DNA of 64,000 bases, taken from assembly GCA_029261855.1 (NCBI GenBank), contig JAJDAN010000011.1, positions 1 to 64,000 of the forward strand, written 5' to 3'. Source of the DNA: Deltaproteobacteria bacterium (GTDB lineage Bacteria; Myxococcota_A; UBA9160; UBA4427). The position numbers were made by a program, and so were the translations under genes. The notes below the pieces were generated by a model. That model did no database searches. It was not told where the DNA came from and saw nothing but the letters and a program-made list of their open reading frames with translations. Below, piece after piece: positions 34,129 to 43,052 of this stretch. Numbering within the stretch: position 1 is the first letter of the stretch; the number at the start of each line of letters is the position of its first letter.

Positions 34129-34782
34129 ATGGCGGAGATCTCGGATCGCAGACTGCTCGCCGCCCTGGTGTTCGCCGTGTGGCTCCACGTCGGGGTATTC
34201 GCGGTGGCGCGTGATTGGACGGCAAACGAGCCCCGGCCCCCGCGCCGGACCGAACCGCTTCGCGTGGAAATCGTCCGGGCGCCCGCCCCCGTACCCGCGC
34301 CGCTCGTCGTCTCCGCCCCGCCGCCGCCACGCATCCCCACGCCCCGCCGTGCACCCGCACCCTCACCTGCACCGCGGGAGCCGCGACGCCCCGACCCCGC
34401 GCCGGAGGTCGAGAGCGCCGCGCTGGAAGCTCCCGCAGCGCCCGCGGTCGCCGCGGCAGCACCCGCTACGAGGGCTGCAACTGCCCCGCAGGCGGCATCC
34501 GCCGAGCACGCAGACAGTTACCTCGAACGCGTGGGTCGAATGATCGAAGCCCAGCGCCGCTATCCCCACGCGGCCCGTCGTCGACGTCTCGAAGCCGTCG
34601 TGGTACTGCGATTGACCATCGCCGGCGACGGCAGCGTTCGCGACGCACACACGCTGGGCGACGCGCCCCGGATCTTCGAACGCGCTTCCCTGGCGGCGGT
34701 CGCGGACGCAGCACCCTTTCCGAGTCCGCCGGCCGGCTTCGACGAAATGGAGATCGCGATCCGCTACGAGATCGATCGCTGA
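34129..34782 (+). CDS. tonB: TonB energy-transducing protein
   Basis: A 217-residue protein: N-terminal membrane anchor (LLAALVFAVWLHVGVFAV), a long Pro/Ala/Arg-rich periplasmic spacer (about 38-125), and a C-terminal TonB domain with YPHAARRRRLEAVVVLRLTIAGDGSV and FPSPPAGF. It links ExbBD to the receptor. Six bases after hemP, last gene of the rightward heme operon; a hairpin follows. Confidence 0.92.
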   Translation: MAEISDRRLLAALVFAVWLHVGVFAVARDWTANEPRPPRRTEPLRVEIVRAPAPVPAPLVVSAPPPPRIPTPRRAPAPSPAPREPRRPDPAPEVESAALEAPAAPAVAAAAPATRAATAPQAASAEHADSYLERVGRMIEAQRRYPHAARRRRLEAVVVLRLTIAGDGSVRDAHTLGDAPRIFERASLAAVADAAPFPSPPAGFDEMEIAIRYEIDR

Positions 34783-34829
34783 AAGCGGTACGGCTCGCAG
34801 CGGCCCCTTCGACCGTTGCGTCGTCGCGT

Positions 34830-34848
34830 CCCAGGACTCCGTCCTGGG
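34830..34848. terminator. hairpin between convergent tonB and tetR
   Basis: A perfect 8-bp stem (cccaggac / gtcctggg) with a 3-base loop, 48 bases after the tonB stop and 9 bases from the tetR stop. No U tract on either side; probably a shared bidirectional stop. Confidence 0.55.
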
Positions 34849-34856
34849 TCACGCTC

Positions 34857-35528
34857 CTAGGGGACGAGCGACGGGGCGTTCTCGATCAGCTCGCCGCGGA
34901 TCTCGTCCGGGAGCTGAGACCAGACCAGCAGGACGACGGACCGCTTCAGATCGTCGTACAGGGCATCGCGCTCTTTCTGACTGCGCGCGAGCCCGGCGCG
35001 GCCCACCACGGCCTCGAGCAGCGACGTGACCGTGCGGGCGATCGCCGCCGCGTCCGGCAGGGTGTCGCGGCCGAGGCTGTCTTCGAGGCCCTGGGTGATG
35101 GCCTGCTCCGAACGCTCGAACAAGGCGCGCAGCGACTCCTGGATCGCTTCCGAATGGTCTGACGCTTCCAGCTGCAGGAACACGGGCAGCCGGATGAGCT
35201 GGGGCTGTTGCTCGAGGATCTCGCGCCAGCCGTCCACCAGCTCGGCAAGACGCTCGTGCGGCAGCGCGCGCCTGTAGGCGCGTTTCTGCAGCTCTTCGAT
35301 CCAGCGCCCGGCGAGGGCGTCGAGCACGGCCGCGAGCAAGCCCTCCTTGTGGTCGAAGTGCCAGTACAGGGCCGTCTTGGCGACACCTGCGCGGCGGCAG
35401 ATGTCGTTGACGGAGGTCCCGCGATAGCCGCGCTCGCCGATCAGCTCCATGGCCGCGTCGACCAGCCGCAAGCGGCTCTCTTCGCCCCGGACCCGCCGGG
35501 CGGCGGTAGCGGCTCGGGTACTGCGCAC
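34857..35528 (-). CDS. TetR family transcriptional regulator
   Basis: A 223-residue regulator. The N-terminal helix-turn-helix reads AMELIGERGYRGTSVNDICRRAGVAKTALYWHFDHKEGLL. The C-terminal ligand-binding domain is of the unspecific TetR type. A GTG at 35528 starts 2 bases past the stop of the upstream PF10118 gene; an ATG at 35570 is the alternative. It probably represses its own operon through the palindromes at 36381-36412. Confidence 0.9.
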   Translation of the reverse strand: MRSTRAATAARRVRGEESRLRLVDAAMELIGERGYRGTSVNDICRRAGVAKTALYWHFDHKEGLLAAVLDALAGRWIEELQKRAYRRALPHERLAELVDGWREILEQQPQLIRLPVFLQLEASDHSEAIQESLRALFERSEQAITQGLEDSLGRDTLPDAAAIARTVTSLLEAVVGRAGLARSQKERDALYDDLKRSVVLLVWSQLPDEIRGELIENAPSLVP

Positions 35529-35529
35529 T

Positions 35530-36360
35530 TCAGACCGCCGCGAGCGCCTCGATCTCGGCCAGCCGCGCATGCGCCTGATCCAGATCGTCGACGTCGTTGG
35601 GATGGAAGTCGCGCCGCAGGTACGCGCGCAGCTGACGCCGGGTGTGCGCGATCAGCTCCGGGTCCACGCGCGCCTCGAGCTCGCGGCGCCGCGCAGCCGC
35701 CTCGCGGCGCGGGATGCCGTCCTGCCGCAGCAACATGCGACACCCTGCCGCCGCCCAGCCCAGCAGCGAGACCGTCGCCAGCGCGTAGCCGACGATGCGC
35801 GTGAAGTACGAGATCCCGGCCGCCTGCATCACGTCGTAGGCGACCGCCTTGTGCTCCACCTCCTCTACCGCGTGCCAGACGATCAAGGCCTGCATGGTCG
35901 GGTGGAACTTCCGCATCTCGGGATTGGCGATCGCGAAGTGGCCGAGTGTGGCGGTGTAGTGCTCGGCGCCCGCGGTCATCGCGAGGCGGAGCGAGCGGGG
36001 CATGCGGCTCGTGATGCGGATGAAGCGTTCGAAACGGCGAACGAAGGGATCGATCCGGTAGCCCTGCGCGCGCAGGATGTCGAAGTAGCGCTCGTGCTCG
36101 CGTCCGTGCACGGCTTCCTGGCCGGCGAAGGCGCGCGCCTGCTGCTTCAACGACGGGTCCGCGATGTCGGCCACGTGATCGTTGACGGCCTGGATGAAGA
36201 AGCGCTCGCCTTCCGGGAAGGTGAGGTTGAGCGCATTGAAGATGTGACTCGCGACGGGATTGCCGTCCGCCCAGTGCTTCGGGATCGACGGGTCGAAGGG
36301 AAGATTCGGGCGGCGGATCGTGATCGCGTGCCGCGACCCCGGGTGGAGACGAGGGGACAT
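35530..36360 (-). CDS. PF10118-type predicted metal-dependent hydrolase
   Basis: A 276-residue protein. Three conserved segments, GQEAVHGREHERY, GAEHYTATLGHFAI and WHAVEEVEHKAVAYDV, supply Glu and His residues spaced as in a ferritin-like di-metal helical bundle. This is the family annotated as predicted metal-dependent hydrolase (PF10118); its real chemistry is unknown. One membrane-prone helix follows (about 215-240). It is the first gene of a tetR operon with a palindromic operator just upstream of its start. Confidence 0.82.
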   Translation of the reverse strand: MSPRLHPGSRHAITIRRPNLPFDPSIPKHWADGNPVASHIFNALNLTFPEGERFFIQAVNDHVADIADPSLKQQARAFAGQEAVHGREHERYFDILRAQGYRIDPFVRRFERFIRITSRMPRSLRLAMTAGAEHYTATLGHFAIANPEMRKFHPTMQALIVWHAVEEVEHKAVAYDVMQAAGISYFTRIVGYALATVSLLGWAAAGCRMLLRQDGIPRREAAARRRELEARVDPELIAHTRRQLRAYLRRDFHPNDVDDLDQAHARLAEIEALAAV

Positions 36361-36380
36361 GGGAACTCCTGGTTGAATGG

Positions 36381-36412
36381 CTGTACCGATCGGTACAGAA
36401 CGATCGGTACAG
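36381..36412. promoter_or_regulatory. TetR-type operator (palindrome plus half-repeat)
   Basis: A perfect 18-bp palindrome, ctgtaccgatcggtacag (36381-36398), followed by a second copy of its right half (cgatcggtacag, 36401-36412). It lies 21 bases upstream of the PF10118 start and within the divergent promoter region shared with the hydroxylase gene. Size and symmetry are typical for TetR repressors, and a tetR is the second gene of the operon. Confidence 0.8.
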
Positions 36413-36507
36413 TAGCGATCCCCAATAGGCGATGCAAACCTCGAGAAGGTGTGCTGAAATCGGCAGCCACGGCCGGACCCAGCAGGGCATCTCCCTTCGC
36501 AACTACT

Positions 36508-37377
36508 ATGTCCAGCAAACGAATTCCCGAACGAGAGCGCAAAGAACTACGCCGCCAGCGGCAGTGGGAACGCGAAGTCGCCCGTGCGCCCCGGAACGCC
36601 GACGAGTCGGCTCTCGGGCACTGGGTCCGCACCCGGGCCCGGGGCTCGGTGCTGCGCCTGGGCCGCGAGATCCGCCCGGCTGTGAACGCCTATCTCGGGC
36701 GGCACTCGACGATCGGCGCCCCGCCCTACTTCGAGCCGGAAGACTTCGCCTGGGCACCCGGCATCGAGGCCCGCTGGGAAGGCATCCGCAAGGAAGCGGA
36801 GATGGTGATGACGGCGCGCGACCGCCTCCCGCCGCTCCACGAGATCTCACCCGACCACAGCCGCATCGACGCGAACGATGACAAGTGGAAGGTCTTCTTC
36901 CTCAAGGGCTATGGGATCTGGCTCGACGAGCACTGCCGACAGTGTCCCGAGACCTACGCCGCGGTGAAGGCGATCCCGGGGCTCGAGAGTGCCTTCTTCT
37001 CGATCCTCGAAGCCGGCAAGCACATCCCCAAACACCGGGGCCCGACCCGCGCGATCTTCACCGCACACCTGCCGCTGCTGCTCCCGCGCGAGCGTGAGCG
37101 CTGCTGGATCCGGGTCGACCGCATCCAGCGCTGCTGGGAGCCGGGGAAGCTGCTGATCTTCGACGACACCTACAAGCACGAGGTGCTGAACGACACGGAC
37201 GAGGATCGCGTCGTCCTGTTGATGCACATCCGGCGTCCGGTCCGCTTCCCCGCGTCGCTGGTGCGGGATGCGATCTTCAATGCCATCAAGTGGAGCCCGT
37301 TCGTACGGGACGGCATGAAGAACCAGCGAAGATGGGAGCAGAAGCTCGCACGCGCCGAGGGCGAACGGCGCGACTGA
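36508..37377 (+). CDS. aspartyl/asparaginyl beta-hydroxylase family protein (LpxO-like)
   Basis: A 289-residue protein with the AspH/LpxO core: GKHIPKHRGPTRAIFTAHLPL (first iron His and basic residues), RVDRIQRCWEPGKLLIFDDTYKHEVLN (second His in KHEV), and LLMHIRRP. LpxO enzymes hydroxylate the secondary acyl chain of lipid A; AspH enzymes hydroxylate proteins. The first 60 residues are basic and soluble. No clear ribosome site precedes the ATG at 36508. It diverges from the TetR-controlled operon and shares its operator region, so it may be co-regulated. Confidence 0.85.
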   Translation: MSSKRIPERERKELRRQRQWEREVARAPRNADESALGHWVRTRARGSVLRLGREIRPAVNAYLGRHSTIGAPPYFEPEDFAWAPGIEARWEGIRKEAEMVMTARDRLPPLHEISPDHSRIDANDDKWKVFFLKGYGIWLDEHCRQCPETYAAVKAIPGLESAFFSILEAGKHIPKHRGPTRAIFTAHLPLLLPRERERCWIRVDRIQRCWEPGKLLIFDDTYKHEVLNDTDEDRVVLLMHIRRPVRFPASLVRDAIFNAIKWSPFVRDGMKNQRRWEQKLARAEGERRD

Positions 37378-37389
37378 GACGACGCGCGT

Positions 37390-37779
37390 TCAGCTGTCCT
37401 TCAGTTCGATCAGGATCTCGTGGTAGGTCTGGTTGCCGACGTTGTAGGCCCATTCCGTACCGCCCTTCGGGATCGGAACCGTATTCCCCTTCTCCGGCAC
37501 GAGTCCTACGAAGGGCTCTCCGGGACTGCCCTTGGGCGGGATCCCGGCGACACGGTCGCCGGAGAAGATCACGAGGTAGTAGTCGTGGGCGTGATGGTGG
37601 AGGTCGCTGTGCTCTCCGGGCTCGAGCTTCATTTCCCAGATCCGCAGCTTGTCGTCCTCGAACAACACATGGTTCCCGACGTTGCCCAGGGGGTCGTCGG
37701 CGTGCTCCTCACGAAATCGCTCCAGCTCTTCCCGCACGGCGGGGGTGAGCTCTTCGAACTGCGGCTCGCTGTAGAACAT
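37390..37779 (-). CDS. cupin-domain protein
   Basis: A 129-residue small beta-barrel protein. The metal-binding cupin motif 1 is EPGEHSDLHHHAHDYYLVIFSGDRV; motif 2 is weaker (GNQTYHEILIE). No partner domain. Function unknown: cupins of this size are isomerases, dioxygenases or small-molecule sensors. Convergent with the hydroxylase gene. Confidence 0.82.
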   Translation of the reverse strand: MFYSEPQFEELTPAVREELERFREEHADDPLGNVGNHVLFEDDKLRIWEMKLEPGEHSDLHHHAHDYYLVIFSGDRVAGIPPKGSPGEPFVGLVPEKGNTVPIPKGGTEWAYNVGNQTYHEILIELKDS

Positions 37780-37892
37780 TCGTGCCTTCTCCTCGCCCCG
37801 CTCCGGGATCCCGGCCGGGCGTCTCTCGGGTGGAGCTGCGAGCGTAGCAACGAGTACTCGGACGTCGGGCGTCGTGTAGACTTCCCGACGTG

Positions 37893-39464
37893 ATGGGACG
37901 AGCCTTCAGTGCACTGGCGAGAAGCTCCGGCGTCGCGCTGCTTTCGGTCGCGCTCCTTTGCGCGACGCTCTCGGGGCTCGGCTGCCGGGCGCACGTGGAG
38001 GACCTCTCTCCCCGTACCAACAGCGGTCCGTTCCGCCCACTGGCTCCCTGGCAGCTGGTTGCGGGCGTGACGGGGGCGGACGCCGGGTCGGGTGGACTCG
38101 CCGAAGGACTCGCCGACTTCCTCGTCAACGAGCAGGTCTTCCGGCGCGTCGTCTATCCCTTCGACGAGGGCCGCGACAAGGTCGACGTCATCGTCCAGGT
38201 CCGCGCCAGCGGTGACTTCCGTTCAGGTGGTGCCAAGAACTTCTTCACCTGGTTCCCGGGTGGGCTGCTCCTGATCCCGAACTTCCGTGGTACGCGCTGG
38301 ACCTACGACGCCCACGCCGAGGTAAACGTCGTCGACGCGACGTCCGGGCAGCCCGTCGCGAGCTACACCGCGGACACCACCCACATGTCGGTCCACCAGT
38401 CCGCCAGCCCGGGGCCGTTCCTGAGTGCCGCCCTCATCATCCCGGCCGTCATCAAGGGCTTTCGGGTCACGTCCCCCAAGCGTCCCTACACGGACATGAT
38501 CTACGCCGAGACGTACCCGGCCCTGTGGCGAAAGATCACCTCCCAGATGGTCGCCCAGCAGGCGGACTACGTGGCGCTCGGTGAACAGGCGAAGAGCCGG
38601 CGCGCCGGCTCCCGAAAGCCCAGGCCAACCCTTACCGAACCCAAGCCGTACGGCTCGAGCGCCCTGTACGGCGCGGCTCCGCCGCCGGCCCCGGGCAGGC
38701 GCCCGCCGCCGGCTCCCGTCGACTACGGCGAGCTGTACTCGAAGCAGGTGGCCGTCGTCATCGGCATCGACAAGTACAAGAACTGGCCGGGCCTCACCGG
38801 GGCCTCGAACGACGCGCGGCGTATGGCCACCTACCTGCGCCAGCGTGGCTTCGACACGGTGATCGAGATCTACGACCGCGACGCGACCCGTCAGCGCCTG
38901 CTCCAGGTCCTGGGCAACGACCTCGGCGAACACGTCGACAAGGACTCGATGGCCTTCATCTACTTTGCGGGCCACGGCGAGACGGAGACCCTGCCGGGCG
39001 GGGCCAAGCGCGGGTACCTGATCCCGGCGGACGCCGACGACGATGTCTTCGCGACCGGCATCTCGATGGATACGGTGCGCGACCTGTCGAACCGCATGAC
39101 GGCGAAGCACGTCCTGTACGCCATCGACGCCTGCTATTCCGGTCTGGCGCTGACGCGGGGCATCGCGGTCCCGCGCAAGACCAGCGGCTATCTGAAGAAG
39201 GTCACGAAGATGCGCGCCGTGCAGATCCTGGCGGCGGGCGCCGAGGGCGAGCAAGCGGTCGAGGTCGGCGGGCAAGGGGTGTTCACCACCTACCTCTTGC
39301 GCGCACTCCAGGGCGAGGCGGACCTCGACGGCGACGGCGCGGTCACGGCGCGCGAGATCGGCGCCTACGTCCGTCCCCAGGTCACGGTCGCATCGGGGGC
39401 GCGCCAGACGCCCCAGTTCGGCACGATCGAGGGGAGCGGTGAGGTGGTCTTCCTCCCGCGATGA
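37893..39464 (+). CDS. orthocaspase (peptidase C14) lipoprotein with EF-hand-like loop
   Basis: A 523-residue protein; an in-frame GTG lies one codon before the ATG. It has a lipoprotein signal (LSGLGC). A 200-residue N-terminal domain of unknown type (GGLAEGLADFLVNEQVFRRVVYP) is followed by a Pro-rich linker and a caspase-like domain (about 285-523). The catalytic dyad is visible: His361 in YFAGHGE and Cys414 in DACYSG. DLDGDGAVTAREIG near the C-terminus is a Ca-binding EF-hand-like loop; some bacterial metacaspases are Ca-activated. Its stop overlaps the ATG of the DUF4336 gene by 4 bases. Confidence 0.87.
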   Translation: MGRAFSALARSSGVALLSVALLCATLSGLGCRAHVEDLSPRTNSGPFRPLAPWQLVAGVTGADAGSGGLAEGLADFLVNEQVFRRVVYPFDEGRDKVDVIVQVRASGDFRSGGAKNFFTWFPGGLLLIPNFRGTRWTYDAHAEVNVVDATSGQPVASYTADTTHMSVHQSASPGPFLSAALIIPAVIKGFRVTSPKRPYTDMIYAETYPALWRKITSQMVAQQADYVALGEQAKSRRAGSRKPRPTLTEPKPYGSSALYGAAPPPAPGRRPPPAPVDYGELYSKQVAVVIGIDKYKNWPGLTGASNDARRMATYLRQRGFDTVIEIYDRDATRQRLLQVLGNDLGEHVDKDSMAFIYFAGHGETETLPGGAKRGYLIPADADDDVFATGISMDTVRDLSNRMTAKHVLYAIDACYSGLALTRGIAVPRKTSGYLKKVTKMRAVQILAAGAEGEQAVEVGGQGVFTTYLLRALQGEADLDGDGAVTAREIGAYVRPQVTVASGARQTPQFGTIEGSGEVVFLPR

Positions 39465-40138
39465 TGCGTCCTCTCGACGAGAACCTGTGGGTCATGGACT
39501 TCCCGCTCAAGATGCCCGGAGGGGTCCAGATCGGAACGCGCACCACGGTGGTTCGCCTCGGCAATGGCGATCTCTTCGTGCACTCCCCCGGCCCTGCGAA
39601 GGACGGCGACTTCGCGGCCCTCGACGACTGCGGCCAGGTCGCGCACATCGTCGCCCCGAATCTCTTCCATCACTTCTCGGTGAAGGACTGGAAGGCGCGC
39701 TATCCCGACGCCTCGGTCCACGCGCCGCCCGGCTTCGAAGACAAAGTCTCCGACCTGCCCTTCGAGACCCTCGGCGACAGCGCGCCTGCCGCCTGGGCCA
39801 ACGAGCTCGACCAGGTCGCCATCCAGGGGGCTCCCCGGCTGAACGAGATCGTCTTCTGTCACCGGGCGTCCCGCACCCTGTTGTTGACCGACCTCTGCTT
39901 CAACATGCAGCACTCGGACTCCTGGATCACGCGCTTCTTCATGAAGCTCATGGGGGGCTACGGACACTTCGGCCCCAGCCGCCTCGCCCGGTCGATGATG
40001 AAGGACAAGGCAGCCGTCAAGGCGGGCGTCGACCGCGTCCTCGCCCTCGACTTCGACCGCGTGACGGTGACCCACGGCGACGTCGTCGAGAGCGGCGGCA
40101 ATGCCGGCCTTCGCGACGCTTTCGCCAAGGTCGGCTGA
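39461..40138 (+). CDS. DUF4336 family protein
   Basis: A 225-residue protein that resembles the DUF4336 family, thought to have a degenerate metallo-beta-lactamase-like fold: an N-terminal VVRLGNGDLFVHSP strand pair, HIVAPNLFHHFSVKDW with candidate ligands, LLLTDLCFNM and VTVTHGDVV. The usual HxHxDH metal motif is not intact. The ATG overlaps the orthocaspase stop (ATGA), so the two are translated together. Function unknown. Confidence 0.75.
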   Translation: MMRPLDENLWVMDFPLKMPGGVQIGTRTTVVRLGNGDLFVHSPGPAKDGDFAALDDCGQVAHIVAPNLFHHFSVKDWKARYPDASVHAPPGFEDKVSDLPFETLGDSAPAAWANELDQVAIQGAPRLNEIVFCHRASRTLLLTDLCFNMQHSDSWITRFFMKLMGGYGHFGPSRLARSMMKDKAAVKAGVDRVLALDFDRVTVTHGDVVESGGNAGLRDAFAKVG

Positions 40139-40146
40139 CGCCGAGC

Positions 40147-41094
40147 ATGTCCGGCGCGCCCGATCCCCACGCAAGCGGTCCCACGCCGAAGATCGAGCAC
40201 GTCTACCAGAACCACCATCTCGACAGCACGCGTTGGGACCACATCCCGCTGCGCCCGGACGACATCGTCATCTCCACCGCCTACAAGGCGGGCACGACCT
40301 TCACCCAGACCATCGTCGCGAACCTGATCTTCTGGGGCGGCGAGGCGCCCGACCCGCTGCTGTCTCCGTCGCGATGGATCGAGATGCGAAGACATCCCAT
40401 CGAAGAGATCCGGGATGCCCTCGCCGCCCAGCAACACCGACGCTTCCACAAGTCGCACGTCGGACTGGACGGCATCCCGTACCGCGAAGACGTCCGGTAC
40501 ATCTACGTGGGACGCGACCCGCGCGACGTGTTCATGTCGCTCTGGAACCACTACAGCAACAACACCGAAGGCCTGATCCAGCTCCTCAACGACACGCCGG
40601 GTCGCGTGGGCGACCCCTTCCCACTGCCGCCCGACGACGTTCGCGACCTGTGGAAGGACTGGATCACGCGAGGGTGGTTCGAGTGGGAGGACGACGGCTG
40701 GCCCTACTGGTCGCTGCTGCACCATGCGAAGACGTGGTGGGCCTTCCGCCACCTGCCCAACATCCTGTGCGTCCACTTCGGCGATCTGCTCGCCGATCTC
40801 GAGGGCGAGGTCCGCCGAATCGCGGGCTTCCTCGACATCCGACATCCCGATCGCGCCTTTGCCGAGATCGCGGACCGCTGCCGCTTCGACGCGGTCAAGA
40901 AGAACGCCGACCGCATCACCGGCGACATGAGCTGGGGCTTCAAGGGCGGGAACCAGACCTTCTTCCACAAGGGCACCAACGGCCGCTGGAAGGACGTACT
41001 GACGAACGACGACCTCGCGCTGTACCGGCAGGCAATGTCGCGACTTCCTGCCGACCTCGCCCGCTGGCTCGAAGCGGGCGGGCCCGCCCGCTGA
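40147..41094 (+). CDS. PAPS-dependent sulfotransferase
   Basis: A 315-residue cytosolic-type sulfotransferase. The 5'-phosphosulfate loop TAYKAGTTFTQTI lies near residue 40, the 3'-phosphate motif YVGRDPRDVFMSLWNHY near 118, and the C-terminal KGTNGRWKDVLT contains the GxxGxWK motif. It transfers sulfate from PAPS to a hydroxyl or amine acceptor; the acceptor is unknown. Eight bases after the DUF4336 gene, so probably in its operon. The window also has sulfatase-fold genes, but they lack the sulfatase signature, so a sulfate cycle cannot be claimed. Confidence 0.9.
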   Translation: MSGAPDPHASGPTPKIEHVYQNHHLDSTRWDHIPLRPDDIVISTAYKAGTTFTQTIVANLIFWGGEAPDPLLSPSRWIEMRRHPIEEIRDALAAQQHRRFHKSHVGLDGIPYREDVRYIYVGRDPRDVFMSLWNHYSNNTEGLIQLLNDTPGRVGDPFPLPPDDVRDLWKDWITRGWFEWEDDGWPYWSLLHHAKTWWAFRHLPNILCVHFGDLLADLEGEVRRIAGFLDIRHPDRAFAEIADRCRFDAVKKNADRITGDMSWGFKGGNQTFFHKGTNGRWKDVLTNDDLALYRQAMSRLPADLARWLEAGGPAR

Positions 41095-41101
41095 GACGCG
41101 A

Positions 41102-42904
41102 TCAGCCGGGCCGCGTGACGGAAGCTTCTTCCGCGTCCGGCGCCGGAGCGAAGCGGACGGTGAAGGTCGTGCCGGCGCCCGGTGTCGAATCCACCACCAG
41201 CTCGGCATCGTGGCGTTCGATGATCTGGTAGGAGATCGCGAGTCCGAGCCCAGTGCCCTCGCCCACCGGCTTGGTGGTGAAGAACGGATCGAAGATGCGT
41301 TCCCGATCTTCGAGGGGAATCCCCGGCCCATCGTCGGAAACCGACGTGAGCACGCGACCCGCTTCGACCCAGGAACGAACCACGACGCTTCCCTCGCCCT
41401 CGATGGCCTGCAAGGCATTGAGCACGAGATTCAGGAACACCTGCTGCAGATGCGCGGCCGTTCCATACACGGGCGGAATGTCGCCGAGATCCGACTCCAC
41501 CGAGACGCCGAAGGGGACCTGCGGCTGGGCGACGCGAAGCACGCGCGCGAGCAGCTCGTTGAGGTCGAGGGATTCGTGCTCCTCGCCCCCGGAATGAGCG
41601 AAGCCCTTCACGTCCTGGACGATTCGCACGGTCCGCTCGACGCCCTCGATGCACTCTTCCAGCAGCTCTTCTCCCTCGCTCACCAGGTCGATGCCGTCTC
41701 CGTTCGCCCGATCGTCGCCGGGAAGGCGCTTGGCGAGGGCCGACCAGCTCTGCTGCAGCTGCGACAGATTCGCGCGCACGAAGGCGATTGGATTGTTGAT
41801 CTCGTGGGCGATGCCCGCGGCCAGCTCTCCCACGGCGGCAAGCCGACCCGAGGTCACGAGCCGACTGCGCAGCTCCACCAGCTCGCGCAAATCGCGAACC
41901 ACCACGACGATCCCGATTTCGATCCCGGACTTGTCGAGCAGACGCGAGGTCGTCACCGCCACCGACAGCTCTTCGCCGTTGCGGGTGCGCAGCCAGCATT
42001 CGTGCTCGCGCAGCTCGCGTGGCGGATCGAGCACCGAGCCACTCAGCGCCTGGGCGATCGGGTAGTCGTCGAGATCGCCGGGCTGGACGCCCAGCAGCTG
42101 GGCCATGCGCTCGTTGCCCGAGATGACGCGACCCGCCACACCCACCAGTGCGAGTCCATCGGGCAGCGTGGAGAGGATCTCCCGGGAGAACGCCGCGGGT
42201 GCGAGCGCCGAGAAACCGTAGCGGTAGTAGCTCCAGGCCACGGTCATCCCCAGGATGCCGAAGGAGATCGAGCCCAGACGCGGGACCTGGACCCCGAGCA
42301 CCGGCAGGATGCCCCCCGTCAGGCCGGCGAGCACGAACGGCGCGGCGATGCCGACGGCGACCGTGCGGACCTGTCGCTGCAGGGCGGGTGACCCCGATCC
42401 GCTCACCCGGAGGAAGGCCAGCCCCACGGCCGGAATCGCGCATCCGAATGTGAACACGACGAACGCGATGAAGCCGGGGCGCGCGTCGAAGCCCCAGCCG
42501 AAGGAGGTCGGGAAGGCTCCCGCGTGCAACCAGTTCGTGGTCAGATGCACTACCGCGAACAGGAAGGCGATTCCGTAGGCCGGGACGATGGCGCGCCGCA
42601 CCCAGCGCGGAGGCTGCATGTGCTGGGCGATCAGATCGATCGAGAGCGGGCCGATGAACGCCCAGCCGGGTGCCGCGAGCTGATACCAGAAAAAGGCGGA
42701 TTCTGCGTCCGGCGCCACGGTCCAAAGGGTCTGGCAGAAGCCCCACCAGGCGGCCCCGCCGACGAGCAGCGCGGCCAGCCGATTCACGCGTTCCGACGGA
42801 TTCTGCAGCTGGATCGCCGCAGCGCTCACCGCGCAGACGACGCAGGACGCCAGCGGCAAGAGCGCCAGCAGGTCGGGGGAGACGGGGTCCATCCCAGGGT
42901 TCAT
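41102..42904 (-). CDS. membrane histidine kinase (7TM N-terminus, PAS, HisKA, HATPase)
   Basis: A 600-residue sensor kinase. The ATG at 42904 precedes about seven hydrophobic segments (residues 5-235), then a PAS domain (about 255-360), a HisKA dimerisation domain with the phospho-acceptor His in AAGIAHEINNPIAF, and an ATPase domain with NLVLNALQA (N box), SDDGPGIP (G1) and GEGTGLGLAI (G2). No response regulator is adjacent, so it is an orphan kinase. It is convergent with the sulfotransferase gene and diverges from the TPR/M23-like gene. Confidence 0.9.
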   Translation of the reverse strand: MNPGMDPVSPDLLALLPLASCVVCAVSAAAIQLQNPSERVNRLAALLVGGAAWWGFCQTLWTVAPDAESAFFWYQLAAPGWAFIGPLSIDLIAQHMQPPRWVRRAIVPAYGIAFLFAVVHLTTNWLHAGAFPTSFGWGFDARPGFIAFVVFTFGCAIPAVGLAFLRVSGSGSPALQRQVRTVAVGIAAPFVLAGLTGGILPVLGVQVPRLGSISFGILGMTVAWSYYRYGFSALAPAAFSREILSTLPDGLALVGVAGRVISGNERMAQLLGVQPGDLDDYPIAQALSGSVLDPPRELREHECWLRTRNGEELSVAVTTSRLLDKSGIEIGIVVVVRDLRELVELRSRLVTSGRLAAVGELAAGIAHEINNPIAFVRANLSQLQQSWSALAKRLPGDDRANGDGIDLVSEGEELLEECIEGVERTVRIVQDVKGFAHSGGEEHESLDLNELLARVLRVAQPQVPFGVSVESDLGDIPPVYGTAAHLQQVFLNLVLNALQAIEGEGSVVVRSWVEAGRVLTSVSDDGPGIPLEDRERIFDPFFTTKPVGEGTGLGLAISYQIIERHDAELVVDSTPGAGTTFTVRFAPAPDAEEASVTRPG

Positions 42905-43052
42905 CGACCACCCTGGACATGCAATTGACGCGGTCCGGACCCCGCGCCCGGCGACCCCACGCGGCGACCGGCAAGCGGCCCGCAAGCAATCTGCAACTCC
43001 TGGGAAACGCCTAAGCAGCTCTCCGCGTTCCGCCGATTCCTCGTCCGTGTCG

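Noticed and set aside
4651-41094. A sulfate ester cycle between the sulfotransferase and the sulfatase-fold genes
   Set aside because: The sulfatase-fold proteins lack the sulfatase nucleophile motif and are far from the sulfotransferase gene, so the link is not supported.
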